Shown in pieces: positions 45,132-54,210 of a DNA stretch of 64,000 nt. Under the pieces are notes generated by a model. It saw only the letters and a list, made by a program, of their open reading frames with translations. It made no database searches and had not been told where the DNA came from. How positions within the stretch are numbered: the stretch's first letter is position 1; the number at the start of each line of letters is the position of its first letter. Where the stretch lies: NCBI GenBank assembly GCA_947475525.1, contig CANJMI010000003.1:1-64000 (forward strand). Direction: 5' to 3'. The DNA is from Polyangiaceae bacterium (GTDB lineage: Bacteria > Myxococcota_A > Polyangia > Polyangiales > Polyangiaceae). The position numbers and the translations under genes were made by a program.

Positions 45132-46325
45132 TTGTCGTCGTTGAAGCCGCCAATCCATCTTCTGTTCGTGACGAGTTGTCGCTCCGACTACGGACCGGTC
45201 GCCTTGTTGCTGCGTGATTTGTTCGAGGAAACACGACTCCGGATTTCGGTTGTGGTCGGTGGGGCCCACCTCTCGGAGGTTCACGGCAGGACTGTCACGG
45301 AGGTCGAGCGAGACGGCATACCAATCGCCCATCGGCTGCACTGGCTTGCCGATGCGCGCGATTCGGCCTTCGGTAACGCGTCGGCTCGTGCCCTCGCGAT
45401 GTTCAACGACCTCTTGCGCGAGACGAAGCCGGATGCGGTCGTTCTTTACGGTGACCGTCACGAACTTCTGCCGCTCGCGACGGCGTGCGTGCTCGAGCGC
45501 ACTCCGATCGTCCACCTTTGTGGTGGCGATGTCACCGAAGGCGCGCTCGACGACCAAGTGCGGCACGCGGTCACGAAACTTTCCCATGTCCACCTCGCGA
45601 GCAGCGAGCGCTCCGCGAAGCGCATCCGTCAAATGGGCGAGGAGCCGTGGCGCGTCCACGCGGTCGGCGATCCGCTGATCGACGCGTTCGTCCGCGGGGA
45701 GCGGGCCAGTGCCGACGAGCTCGAAGCGGTTTTAGGTTTCCGCCCCGACCGCTCGACACTGCTCGTTACGCTTCACCCCACGACTCTCGAGCCGCACCTT
45801 CAGGAGCCTGAAGTCGAGGCATGCGCCGCGGCGCTCGAGAGTTACGCGGGAAGCATCATTCTCACCGCGCCCGCGCCAGACCCAGGCTTCGAGTCCATCG
45901 CCGAGCGATGGGCTCGCCTGGTTGCGACCCATCCGAAGGCGGCCTACATCGACAGCCTCGGAAGTCGGCGATACCGCGGAGCGCTTTTTGCGGTTGGCGC
46001 CATGGTGGGCAATTCTTCAAGCGGGCTCACCGAGGCTCCTTGCGTCGGGCTACCCGCCATCAATGTTGGCCGCCGACAGTCCGGCCGCGATCGTGCGGAG
46101 AACGTGATCGACGTGCCTTCGGGCGACCAGGCGGCTCTCGCTGCCGCGATACGGTTCGCGTTGGAGCCCGTGCACCAAGACCGACTTCGGAATGGCTCGC
46201 GCACAAGCCCCTATGGGGACGGACGCTCGAATCAACGGGTCATTGAGGCGCTGCTTGCGCTGCCCTCGCGTCCGCGGCTACTCGATAAGCGATTCATCGA
46301 CTATGTCGCAGCGACGAATCGGTAA
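45132..46325 (+). CDS. neuC: Hydrolysing UDP-GlcNAc-type 2-epimerase (NeuC/LegG-like)
   Basis: 397 aa from TTG 45132 (a second in-frame TTG is at 45141). GT-B-fold epimerase: FVTSCRSDYGPVALLLRDL, VLYGDRHELLPLATACVLER, HLCGGDVTEGALDDQVRHAV (NeuC signature GGDxTxGAxDxxxRHxxTK), MVGNSSSGLTEAPCVGLPAI and NVGRRQSGR. It releases the amino sugar that NeuB condenses with PEP. Which nucleotide sugar it uses (UDP-GlcNAc or a 4-amino derivative) cannot be told from sequence. The stop shares a base with the start of the next gene (TAATG). Confidence 0.88.
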   Translation: MSSLKPPIHLLFVTSCRSDYGPVALLLRDLFEETRLRISVVVGGAHLSEVHGRTVTEVERDGIPIAHRLHWLADARDSAFGNASARALAMFNDLLRETKPDAVVLYGDRHELLPLATACVLERTPIVHLCGGDVTEGALDDQVRHAVTKLSHVHLASSERSAKRIRQMGEEPWRVHAVGDPLIDAFVRGERASADELEAVLGFRPDRSTLLVTLHPTTLEPHLQEPEVEACAAALESYAGSIILTAPAPDPGFESIAERWARLVATHPKAAYIDSLGSRRYRGALFAVGAMVGNSSSGLTEAPCVGLPAINVGRRQSGRDRAENVIDVPSGDQAALAAAIRFALEPVHQDRLRNGSRTSPYGDGRSNQRVIEALLALPSRPRLLDKRFIDYVAATNR

Positions 46326-47365
46326 TGCGCGCTAGGATCCTCGAGTGTCCGTCACCCGAGTGGGATGATGCTCTTGTCGATGTGAGCCGGAGTTCGCCGC
46401 ATCACCCCGATGTCTACTTTGGGTCGGCCTACCACGCTTGGCACGCGGAGCAGGGCCACGCGCTCGCTGTCGTGGTTGAAGACGACCGCGGCGTGGCGCT
46501 GTTCTTTGCTGGACTCCTGCTGCCCATCGACGGTCGAGCCGGCGCGTTCGATCTGCAGACGCCGAACGGCTACGGTGGACCTCTGGCTCGCCCAGGGTTG
46601 TCGGCCGACAACCTAGGCTTGGCATGGCACTACGCATGTGAAGTCCTGTCAGAACGCGGCGTCGTTGCGATGCTCTTTCGGTTGCACCCTCTGTTCGACC
46701 AGCGGCCGTTCTTGCCTCCGTCGGCGCGGGTCATCGACGACCGCGTGACGGTTTACGTGCCCATCGATGAAGGCGCTGCGGTGGCGCTCGCCGCGTCGGA
46801 TTCGCGGCATCGCAACATGGTGAGCCGTGGGCAGCGTGACGCTGCTACCACTGCTTGGGTCGACGTGGACTCCCCCGAGTGGGCCGAGTTCGAGAGCCTG
46901 TACGGTGACGCGATGGCGCGTCTCGATGCGCGCAGCGAGCTAAGGTTCGGCCCCCGCTACTTTCAAGCCATGCGCGGTTCTGCGCTCGCGGAACTGGCTG
47001 TCCTTCGAGACGTTCGCGGGCTCGTGGCGGGCTCGCTGTTCCTTTGGGGGGCGGAGTTTGGTCATTACCATCTTTCGGCGCGCCGTGCGGATACACCCAA
47101 TTACGCAATGAATACGCTGGTGCATGCGGGTGTCGAGCGTGCTTGCCAACGAAGGCTCCAAGGGTTGCACCTCGGCGGCGGACTGTCCGCCGAGCCGAGC
47201 AATTCTCTCTTCCGCTTCAAGGCCACGATCGGGCGCGGACGACGGACGTTTCGCCTCGCCCGCGTCGTTTCGGACGAAGCCCGCTTCCGCTCTTTGTGCG
47301 CGGAGGCCGACGTTGCACGGGGCCTGTCAAGTGAATGGTTGCTCGGTTATCGCGATCCCGCCTAG
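46325..47365 (+). CDS. FemAB/GNAT-like acyltransferase
   Basis: 346 aa. The C-terminal half has the FemAB-like GNAT layout: MVSRGQRDAATTAWVDVDSP, LARLDARSELRFGPRYFQAM-type helix, LVAGSLFLWGAEFGHYHLSA, PNYAMNTLVHAGVERACQRR and LHLGGGLSAEPSNSLFRFKA TIG, which corresponds to the final motif of this acyltransferase group. In a nonulosonic acid operon the likely task is N-acylation of an amino sugar intermediate (the LegH/PseH step), but aminoacyl transfer is also possible. Translationally coupled to neuC. Confidence 0.65.
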   Translation: MRARILECPSPEWDDALVDVSRSSPHHPDVYFGSAYHAWHAEQGHALAVVVEDDRGVALFFAGLLLPIDGRAGAFDLQTPNGYGGPLARPGLSADNLGLAWHYACEVLSERGVVAMLFRLHPLFDQRPFLPPSARVIDDRVTVYVPIDEGAAVALAASDSRHRNMVSRGQRDAATTAWVDVDSPEWAEFESLYGDAMARLDARSELRFGPRYFQAMRGSALAELAVLRDVRGLVAGSLFLWGAEFGHYHLSARRADTPNYAMNTLVHAGVERACQRRLQGLHLGGGLSAEPSNSLFRFKATIGRGRRTFRLARVVSDEARFRSLCAEADVARGLSSEWLLGYRDPA

Positions 47366-47374
47366 GGTCGATAG

Positions 47375-48037
47375 ATGCAAGGACCCGATCCGATTTGGGA
47401 GTCGATCTTTTCATCCTCCGAGTGGGGCAAGTACCCTCCAGAGCACATCGTGCGCTTCGTCGCGCGGAACTTCTACCGAGCCGCCGCTCGGCGCTCCGTG
47501 AAGCTCTTGGACCTCGGGGCCGGTACCGGTGCTTGCACGTGGTACATGGCGCGCGAGGGCTTTTCGGTGTCTGCGATCGACGGGGCTCCATCGGCCATTC
47601 GACGCCTGCGTGAGCGTCTTGCGAGCGAGGGCCTCGAAGTCGACGCCCGGGTTGGCGATTTTGCGGAATTGCCCTGGTCGGACTGCATGTTCGATGGGGT
47701 TGTTGACAACTGCGCGCTGTACGCGAACTCGGCTGCGCACGCGTTCCGAACGCTTGCGGAGGTGGCACGCGTTCTGGCTCCCGGCGGAAAGTTCCAGAGC
47801 ACCTGGTTCTCGGACCGAACGTGGGGCTATGGCACCGGACCGCGCGCCGAACCGGGGGCGTTTCACCACGTCACCGAGGGCCCTATTGCCCATCGCGGTT
47901 TCGTTCGGTTCGTCGGTCGTCCGGAACTCGATGCGATGTTCACATCGTTCGCGGCTTTTACCGTCGAACGCTCTTCGTACACGCTGCCAGAGGGCCAGGT
48001 CGTCGAGTACTGGCACGTGAGCGCGACGAAGGGCTGA
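47375..48037 (+). CDS. Class I SAM-dependent methyltransferase
   Basis: 220 aa. Motif I LLDLGAGTGACTWYMAREGF, acidic loop SAIDGAPSAIRRLRERL, GDFAELPWSDCMFDGVVDNC (motif IV region) and VLAPGGKFQSTWF (post-motif). Small, soluble, Methyltransf_11/25 type. Third gene of the neuC operon (9-bp gap after the acyltransferase), so an O- or N-methyl group on the sugar is the likely outcome. Confidence 0.82.
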   Translation: MQGPDPIWESIFSSSEWGKYPPEHIVRFVARNFYRAAARRSVKLLDLGAGTGACTWYMAREGFSVSAIDGAPSAIRRLRERLASEGLEVDARVGDFAELPWSDCMFDGVVDNCALYANSAAHAFRTLAEVARVLAPGGKFQSTWFSDRTWGYGTGPRAEPGAFHHVTEGPIAHRGFVRFVGRPELDAMFTSFAAFTVERSSYTLPEGQVVEYWHVSATKG

Positions 48038-48047
48038 TTGGTGCAAC

Positions 48048-49436
48048 TCAGGTTCGAGCGAGGCGCCGCGCGGCTTCACGAACGAGCGCGACCCGCGCGA
48101 TGAAGGCATCGCCGCCTTCGTCCAACCGGCCTTCCCAGAGCGCCACGCCGCAGCCGACGGAAGCAAGTGCGGCAGCAGGGGAAGGGCTTTGGTCGGAAAC
48201 TCCGATGGGCATTCGTAAGGCGTCGCTGATCTCTCTCAAGTCACCCAGGCTCAACGTTTTGTGCGGGTGGTCATCGGGAGCGAGGTTCAGCACGGGTACG
48301 ACGCGATCGTAGCCCAAGCTGCGCAAGCGGCGACACGCATGGTCGAGCGTCGGGAGGTCGAGGTCCTCGCTCGCGAGCAGGGCGGGGAGCCTGTGTCCGC
48401 GCAGAACATCGGCCAAACACTCAATGGGTGCTCGCTTGAGGTCGAGAGCGATTGCGTCTGGCCGCAGCGCATCGACCAATCGCGCGGTGCTGCTGGGGCA
48501 GACATCGAGCACGAGCGTCAGACCAAGCGTTTCTGCGCTCCTCTTGAGTTCGTGAGCCCAAGTGGCCGCGGCGTCGCCGAGCGCGAATCGTAAGCCGTCG
48601 GCGCCGAGTGACGCTGCGCGCTCGACTGAATGCAGGGCCAGCCGCAGCGAAGCGAGGGGGCCCTCGACTCGTGCCAGGATGAAACAGCCGGTGCCATTGC
48701 CGACGTTTTGTGAGCCGATGGCGATGGGAAGAACGGGGAACCCCCGACCCAAGGCTTGGGCGACCGCCATGTCTTCCGGCGTGTCGATGTCGAGAACCGG
48801 ATGATCGGTCGCGAAGACCGGTTCGGTGACGCCGGGTTGAATGAAAGGTTTCCCGTCGCGTACATCCGACGCGGCCATGACGTAGGCCGCGCCAGATACC
48901 TCGTAATAAAATACCAGGTCTTGGCGACGCTCGGCCTCGTGCCCAGGCAACGCGGGTTCGAGCTTGCCCTCGACAACGCGCATGGACCATTCGAGCGGAT
49001 GTCGCCCCTGGTGCAAGCTCACGACAGGAGCGCCCGTCTCATCATGGCGCCGTACGGCATCGACGACGTGTACAGCGGTCGTAAACGGCGACGTCGCCTG
49101 CAGGAGCACGAGAGCGCGCCGGGTGCCCTCGTCGCCGAGCCGCAGCAGAAGGTGCTGGAGTACGGACATCGTTGACGCGCTGTCTCCCGCCAGCTCCGCG
49201 GGGCGCACAAAAGGTGTCTCTGCGCCCCACCGCCGGCCTTCCTCGAGGATCTCTTCCGAGTCTGAATCGACGACGACCCGCCCGCCACCAAGCGAAATCG
49301 CGGCATCGAGCGCGGTTCTCACGGCGCGTCCGACAAGGCTGATGCCCCCCACCTTGGCGAGGTTTTTTCGCGGAATACCTTTCGAGCCACCCCGCGCTGG
49401 AATGACGAAGAGTGGCGATTTGGGGTAACGGGACAT
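48048..49436 (-). CDS. neuA: CMP-nonulosonate synthetase NeuA fused to a degenerate NeuB-like barrel
   Basis: 462 aa from ATG 49436. Residues ~8-230 are a cytidylyltransferase with the hallmark PARGGSKGIPRKNL, VDSDSEEI, LLQATSPFTT and DIDTPEDMAVA; it activates the nonulosonic acid with CTP. Residues ~238-458 follow NeuB step for step but without its catalytic signatures: FILARVEGPLASLRLALHSV for FIIAEAGVNHDG, PVLNLAPDDHPHKTLSLGDL for LHCTTEYPAP, GVSDQSPSPAAALASVGCGV for GFSDHTTGI, and LWEGRLDEGGD for IEKHFTLD. Probably a pseudo-enzyme domain. Follows the LegC gene by 55 bp. Confidence 0.85.
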   Translation of the reverse strand: MSRYPKSPLFVIPARGGSKGIPRKNLAKVGGISLVGRAVRTALDAAISLGGGRVVVDSDSEEILEEGRRWGAETPFVRPAELAGDSASTMSVLQHLLLRLGDEGTRRALVLLQATSPFTTAVHVVDAVRRHDETGAPVVSLHQGRHPLEWSMRVVEGKLEPALPGHEAERRQDLVFYYEVSGAAYVMAASDVRDGKPFIQPGVTEPVFATDHPVLDIDTPEDMAVAQALGRGFPVLPIAIGSQNVGNGTGCFILARVEGPLASLRLALHSVERAASLGADGLRFALGDAAATWAHELKRSAETLGLTLVLDVCPSSTARLVDALRPDAIALDLKRAPIECLADVLRGHRLPALLASEDLDLPTLDHACRRLRSLGYDRVVPVLNLAPDDHPHKTLSLGDLREISDALRMPIGVSDQSPSPAAALASVGCGVALWEGRLDEGGDAFIARVALVREAARRLART

Positions 49437-49491
49437 GGACGTGTTCAACCGAGCCAGTAAGGCACGAGCGTGGGGCGAGTCGCGCCGCGGG

Positions 49492-50628
49492 TCATCGGGA
49501 CGCTCCCGCCAAGACGACATCGATCACGCGCTGTTGCTGCTCTGCGGGGAGTCCGACCGAGGACGGAAGGCTGAGACCGCGCTCCGCGAGCGTCTCCGCG
49601 ACGGCTCCGGTGCCGAGCCGAGGTGCCGTGCGGTACGGCGCCATGAGATGAAGGGGCGTCCAGAGCGGGCGCGCGTCGATGCCATTCTCGAGCAGCGATT
49701 GGAGGACGGCGTCACGTCGTTGCGTCGAGTCGAAGAGGACCGAGTAGAGCCAATAGGTCGCGTGCGACCACAGAACGCGCGGCGGCGGTGTGAGGTTCTC
49801 CACGCTCGCGAATGCGGAGTCGTAGCGCGCCGCGATGCTTTGCTTGGCCTGAAGGAACTCGTCGAGCCGCTCGAGCTGAGCGACGCCGAGGGCCGCGGCG
49901 GTGTTGGTCAGGCGGTAGTTGTAGCCCACCTCGTCGTGCCGGTACGCGAGCCCGGGAAGGCGCGCTTGCGTCGTGAGGTGCTTGGCCCGGCGCGCGAGGG
50001 CATCATCATCGGTGACGATCATGCCGCCACCGCCGCTGGTGATGATCTTGTTTCCATTGAACGAAAAGCAGCCGACGCGCCCGATCGTTCCGACGTGACG
50101 AGCGTTCGTGCCGACGGTCGCGCCGAGTGCTTCCGCTGCATCCTCGAGGAGCGCGATGCCATGTTCCGCACACAGCGGCACGAGTTCGCCCAGATCCGCC
50201 GGCTGCCCGAGCACATGGACGAGCTCAATCACCCTCGGCAGGCGCGCGCCGACGGCGACGCGACGCCGGATTTCCTCGGCCATCAAACCCGGATCGGCGT
50301 TCCACGTCCTCCGCTCGGAGTCGACGAGCACCGGTGTCGCGCCGAGGTAGAGGATAGGGTTTGCCGAGGCGATGAACGTCAGCGTCTGCACCCAGACCTC
50401 GTCGCCCGCTTCGACGCCAAGGACGTGCAACGCGACGTGCAGGGCGGCTGTCCCGCTCGAACACGCGACCGCGTGCTTCGAGCCCACATAGGCCGCAAAT
50501 TCGCGTTCGAACCGCTCGACGAAGGGACCGACGGACGAGACGAAGTTGGTGGCTACGCACTCGTCGAGATAGCGGCGCGCATTGCCGCCAAGGTGCGGTT
50601 CGGAGAGGGGGATGCGGTCTAAAGCCAT
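49492..50628 (-). CDS. LegC-family PLP-dependent aminotransferase
   Basis: 378 aa from ATG 50628. DegT/DnrJ/EryC1 fold: IPLSEPHLGGNARRYLDECV, ACSSGTAALHVALHVLGVEA, GDEVWVQTLTFIASANPILY, LLEDAAEALGA with the PLP-binding Asp, and FSFNGNKIITSGGGGM with the Schiff-base Lys194. Best fit is the LegC group that aminates 4-keto-6-deoxy-GlcNAc nucleotides on the way to legionaminic or related acids. It heads a minus-strand unit with neuA. 147 bp separate it from the divergent glycosyltransferase gene. Confidence 0.85.
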   Translation of the reverse strand: MALDRIPLSEPHLGGNARRYLDECVATNFVSSVGPFVERFEREFAAYVGSKHAVACSSGTAALHVALHVLGVEAGDEVWVQTLTFIASANPILYLGATPVLVDSERRTWNADPGLMAEEIRRRVAVGARLPRVIELVHVLGQPADLGELVPLCAEHGIALLEDAAEALGATVGTNARHVGTIGRVGCFSFNGNKIITSGGGGMIVTDDDALARRAKHLTTQARLPGLAYRHDEVGYNYRLTNTAAALGVAQLERLDEFLQAKQSIAARYDSAFASVENLTPPPRVLWSHATYWLYSVLFDSTQRRDAVLQSLLENGIDARPLWTPLHLMAPYRTAPRLGTGAVAETLAERGLSLPSSVGLPAEQQQRVIDVVLAGASR

Positions 50629-50775
50629 GTTCGATTCGCGACCGAGGGCGGGCCCGTCGCCGCTTTTGCAATCACCGTGCCCGTGCCTGCGGGTTGGCCC
50701 GGGTTCTGCAAGATTCGAAGTATAACTCCGGATTTGCGGGATAATCCTGCGCTTCCATAGCAAAGCGTCAACGGA

Positions 50776-53145
50776 ATGTCGGTCCAAGCGCCATATTCTT
50801 TTCGGGACTCGGCCTCGAGGTTCCTCAATCTCGTCGACTCCATGAACCAGGCGGCCCGCCCGCCCCTCGCTGCGGACGCCCCGCGCGCGGCCGTCATCGT
50901 TTCCCCGTGGGTGGGTTGTCCGCTTCCGTGGTTCGCAATCACCGTCGCGCACTTTCTCCGACGTCGCGGCGTTCGTACGACGCTCTTGTGGAACGACCTC
51001 TGCGACTCGCTCGATCCGAGCGCGTTTGCGGCCGATACCGAGGTTATCGCGAAGGTCATCGAACAACTTCAGGGCTTCGATATCGTACGCCTTAGCGACG
51101 TCCGCCCCTTGGATGCGACCGAAGATGACGCGCGGCTCGTGGTAGCCGCGGCCCGCGCGAACGCCGTGTGGAGCAATCGCGGGTCGCTTCCGGCCGACCG
51201 AGTCGAGCGCCTCGCGGCGGCGATGGAGACGGTCCTTACGCGCTGCCTGCCCTACGTTTGCGGCTTCTTCAAGGGGCACCCGCAGTCGTTTTTTGTGGTT
51301 CCGGGAGGCATGTACGGCAGCTCAGGGCTCTACACGGCCTTGGGGCGCCGCTACGGCGTCCGTGTGTCCACCTACGATTCGGGAGCCGAGCGCCTGCTCC
51401 TTGCGACCACGGGTCCAGCGGCGTGCCAGCTCGACATCGCGCGTTGCGCGAAGGAGGCGGACGCGATCCTCGGCGACAAGGTTGGCGCAGCGCGGGAAAA
51501 GGCCCGGGCGCACCTCGATGCACGACGTTCGGGTAGCGAAAGCTACTTCACAGGGAAAGCGCACGGTGGCACGGCGATCCAGGTCGTTGCGGCCGATGCA
51601 GACGACCATCGGTATGCGAAGTGCGTCGTGCTTCCCCTCAATGTCGAATGGGACACTGCGGCCGTCGGCCTCCATCGTTTTTACCGCGACGACACCGAAT
51701 GGGCGTTGCGGACGATTGCCTTCCTTCTTGAACGCACCGACATCGACGTGGTCGTTCGCCAGCATCCAGCGACGCGCGTGTTCAGGGAGGGTGCAAAGCT
51801 CATGGCGGATGCGCTGACCGAGCGATTTGGTCACCACCCCCGTTTCCGCTTCGTCTCCGCCGACGAGCCCGTGAACAGCTACAAGCTGCTCCAAGCGGCG
51901 GTGTTGGTTTTGCCGCTGAGTTCCACGGTGGGCGTGGAAGCGGTGATGCTCGGCAAGCCGATCGTCATGGAGAGCACCGCCTACTATGCCGAGCTGCCCT
52001 TCGCGCAGGTCGTGGGCGACGAGGAGGCTTATTTTTCGCGCATTCTCGAGTGCCTGCGTTCGCCGGTCGAGTTGTCCTCCGAGCAAGTCGCGCTGGCCGA
52101 GCTTACGTACTTCTTCGCCGCAGTCGTCAATGTGGCGAAGACGAACTTCACGCCGATTCCGGACGACTTCAACCACTGGGCATCGCAATCGCTCGATCGC
52201 CTCGCGACGGAGCCTGCGTTGCAGTTGCTCGTTGAAACCTTCGTTGGCAATCGGCCTGCAGCCGCCATTCGCGCCGCGCAATTCCTTCCGGACGACGTGC
52301 CGTCCCGACGAACCGATGTCCCCTTTAGGGATGTGGTCTCCGCGATGGTCGGACGATTGAATCTTCGAGCGCGCGCCGAGACAGCGCGACCCGCTCCTCC
52401 CGCTGCGCCCGCTGCTCTCCAATTGGAGCCGCCGCCCGCTCCGCCCGCTGCGCCCGCTCCGCCGTCCGCGGAGGTGTCGGACGCGCGCGCCGGATTCAAG
52501 GCCTTCGCGAACGTGACGATGGGCGACGGCGTGCAGATCATCGGTGTCGCGAACGTCGAGATCGGCGCCGGCAGCTGCATCGGTGACTACTCGTGGCTGA
52601 ACGTTTGCGAGCGTGACGCGCGCATTCGCATTCGCATCGGCATCAACGTGCTGATCGGGCGTCAGTCGATGGTCTCGACCGGCGGCTACCTCGAGATCGG
52701 CGACTACTGTTTATTCGGGCCGCGCTGCAGCGTGGTCGATGCGGACCATGGCGTCTCGGACATCATGCGGCCGTACGGGGAGCAGACCCCGACGCTTGGT
52801 CGGAGCATTGTGGTCGAGGAGAATTGCTGGCTCGGCGCAGGCGCGGTGATCGCCGGCCACCTCACGATTGGTCGCGGCTCGGTCATCGGTGCGAACTCGC
52901 TCGTGACGAAAGACGTCGAGCCGTTTTCGATCGTCGTCGGAAGCCCGGCGCGTCTCGTGAAGCTCTACGACCCGGTGACGAAACAGTGGGAGCGGGCCGA
53001 CAACGACGCGGACGTCGCTCGCGTAGAAGCTCACCGCCGTCAGGTGCCGCTGCCCGAGCGCACCGAGTACCGGCAGATCCTTCGTCGCAACTCGCGTACG
53101 CGTGAGATTGTGCCGATCGTCGCCGGTCGCGGCGAGTGGCTCTGA
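50776..53145 (+). CDS. Capsule-type glycosyltransferase fused to a hexapeptide acetyltransferase
   Basis: 789 aa. Residues ~35-530 resemble capsule polysaccharide export/synthesis GT-B proteins (VVRQHPATRVFREGAKLMAD, FRFVSADEPVNSYKLLQAAV, VLPLSSTVGVEAVMLGKPIV). A linker of Pro/Ala repeats spans ~540-575. Residues ~580-735 are a left-handed beta-helix acetyltransferase of the maltose/galactoside type (IGAGSCIGDYSWLN, YCLFGPRCSVVDADHG, NCWLGAGAVIAGHLTIGRGS, ANSLVTKDVEPFSIVVGSPA). One protein probably both transfers and decorates sugar. AT-rich sequence at 50700-50760 upstream may hold its promoter. Confidence 0.8.
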   Translation: MSVQAPYSFRDSASRFLNLVDSMNQAARPPLAADAPRAAVIVSPWVGCPLPWFAITVAHFLRRRGVRTTLLWNDLCDSLDPSAFAADTEVIAKVIEQLQGFDIVRLSDVRPLDATEDDARLVVAAARANAVWSNRGSLPADRVERLAAAMETVLTRCLPYVCGFFKGHPQSFFVVPGGMYGSSGLYTALGRRYGVRVSTYDSGAERLLLATTGPAACQLDIARCAKEADAILGDKVGAAREKARAHLDARRSGSESYFTGKAHGGTAIQVVAADADDHRYAKCVVLPLNVEWDTAAVGLHRFYRDDTEWALRTIAFLLERTDIDVVVRQHPATRVFREGAKLMADALTERFGHHPRFRFVSADEPVNSYKLLQAAVLVLPLSSTVGVEAVMLGKPIVMESTAYYAELPFAQVVGDEEAYFSRILECLRSPVELSSEQVALAELTYFFAAVVNVAKTNFTPIPDDFNHWASQSLDRLATEPALQLLVETFVGNRPAAAIRAAQFLPDDVPSRRTDVPFRDVVSAMVGRLNLRARAETARPAPPAAPAALQLEPPPAPPAAPAPPSAEVSDARAGFKAFANVTMGDGVQIIGVANVEIGAGSCIGDYSWLNVCERDARIRIRIGINVLIGRQSMVSTGGYLEIGDYCLFGPRCSVVDADHGVSDIMRPYGEQTPTLGRSIVVEENCWLGAGAVIAGHLTIGRGSVIGANSLVTKDVEPFSIVVGSPARLVKLYDPVTKQWERADNDADVARVEAHRRQVPLPERTEYRQILRRNSRTREIVPIVAGRGEWL

Positions 53146-53157
53146 GCCACCAGGGCG

Positions 53158-54210
53158 CTATTTCTCGGTGCGCTGGGCGCTCTGGAATTCGCTCGGAAGG
53201 CCGATGTCCTGCCACGACTCCTGCATGCGGTATGCGCCGACGGGCATCTTGCGCGCCATGCAATTGTCGAGGAGCGACGTCATCGTGAACGGGCCGACTT
53301 CGGGCACGAGGTCGAGCGACTCGGGCGAGAGCACGTAGATGCCCGCGTTGATGTCGTAACCAAATTCCGGCTTCTCCTCGAGCGAGACGACCTGCCCGCC
53401 TTCGACCTTGCAAACACCGTACGGGACCTTCATCACGTGACGGCGAAGCGCGACCGTCGCGGCGTTGCCAGCCGCGGCGTGCAGGGCGAAGAGCTTGGTT
53501 AAGTTCACGTTCGTCAGGAGGTCGCCGTTCATCACGAGCAACGGTTGCGTAGGACGCACCGGAAGGAGCTTCAGCGCGCCGGCGGTTCCAAGCGCTTCCC
53601 GTTCGCGGAGGTACTCGATTCGGCAGTGAAAGCCCGTGCCGTTGCCGAAGTGGTCCTCGATCATGCTGGCCATGTGATTGACCGATAGGAAGATCCGACG
53701 AATGCCGTGGCTCACGATAAGATTGACGATACGCTCGAGAATGGGACGGTCTCCGACCGGCAGCATCGGTTTCGGGAGTCCGTGGGTCAGCTCACCTAGG
53801 CGCTCGCCTTTGCCGCCGGCCATCACGACCGCGAAGCTCCCGGTGTCTTGCCCAAGAAGCGCGGCCCACAGGGTATGGAGGCGTACGAGGGTGCCGTCGG
53901 CATCGACCACGGGCACGCAGCGGATCCCACCCATGAGCATCGTCTGCACAGCTTCGCTGCGCTCCGTCTCGGGGCTGAGCTTGGTAAAGCGAGGGTTTGC
54001 CGCCGTCATGATGCAGCTCTCGAGCGACTCTCCGCGCAGGAGGGCTCGGCGAATGTCACCGTCGGTCGTCATCGCGATCAGGCGATTGCGTGAGTCGCAG
54101 ATAAGCGCGACCTCGAGACCCGAGCGGTTGATCGCTACCATCGCATCGCGGATGGTCGCCTCGGGCTTGACAACCAAGGTTTCAAGCGGGGCTTTTTCGA
54201 TCGAGTTCAT
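53158..54210 (-). CDS. ptmE: CBS-domain sugar-phosphate nucleotidyltransferase (PtmE-like)
   Basis: 350 aa from ATG 54210, which overlaps the previous stop as ATGA. A tandem CBS pair at ~8-125 (KPEATIRDAMVAINRSGLEV, ALICDSRNRLIAMTTDGDIR) precedes an NTP-transferase domain (VVMAGGKGERLGELTHGLPK, PMLPVGDRPILERIVNLIVS, EREALGTAGALKLL, VMNGDLLTNVN). This is the architecture of PtmE, which activates glucosamine-1-phosphate for legionaminic acid synthesis. The longer open frame upstream is antisense to the epimerase and has no family sequence. Confidence 0.85.
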   Translation of the reverse strand: MNSIEKAPLETLVVKPEATIRDAMVAINRSGLEVALICDSRNRLIAMTTDGDIRRALLRGESLESCIMTAANPRFTKLSPETERSEAVQTMLMGGIRCVPVVDADGTLVRLHTLWAALLGQDTGSFAVVMAGGKGERLGELTHGLPKPMLPVGDRPILERIVNLIVSHGIRRIFLSVNHMASMIEDHFGNGTGFHCRIEYLREREALGTAGALKLLPVRPTQPLLVMNGDLLTNVNLTKLFALHAAAGNAATVALRRHVMKVPYGVCKVEGGQVVSLEEKPEFGYDINAGIYVLSPESLDLVPEVGPFTMTSLLDNCMARKMPVGAYRMQESWQDIGLPSEFQSAQRTEK

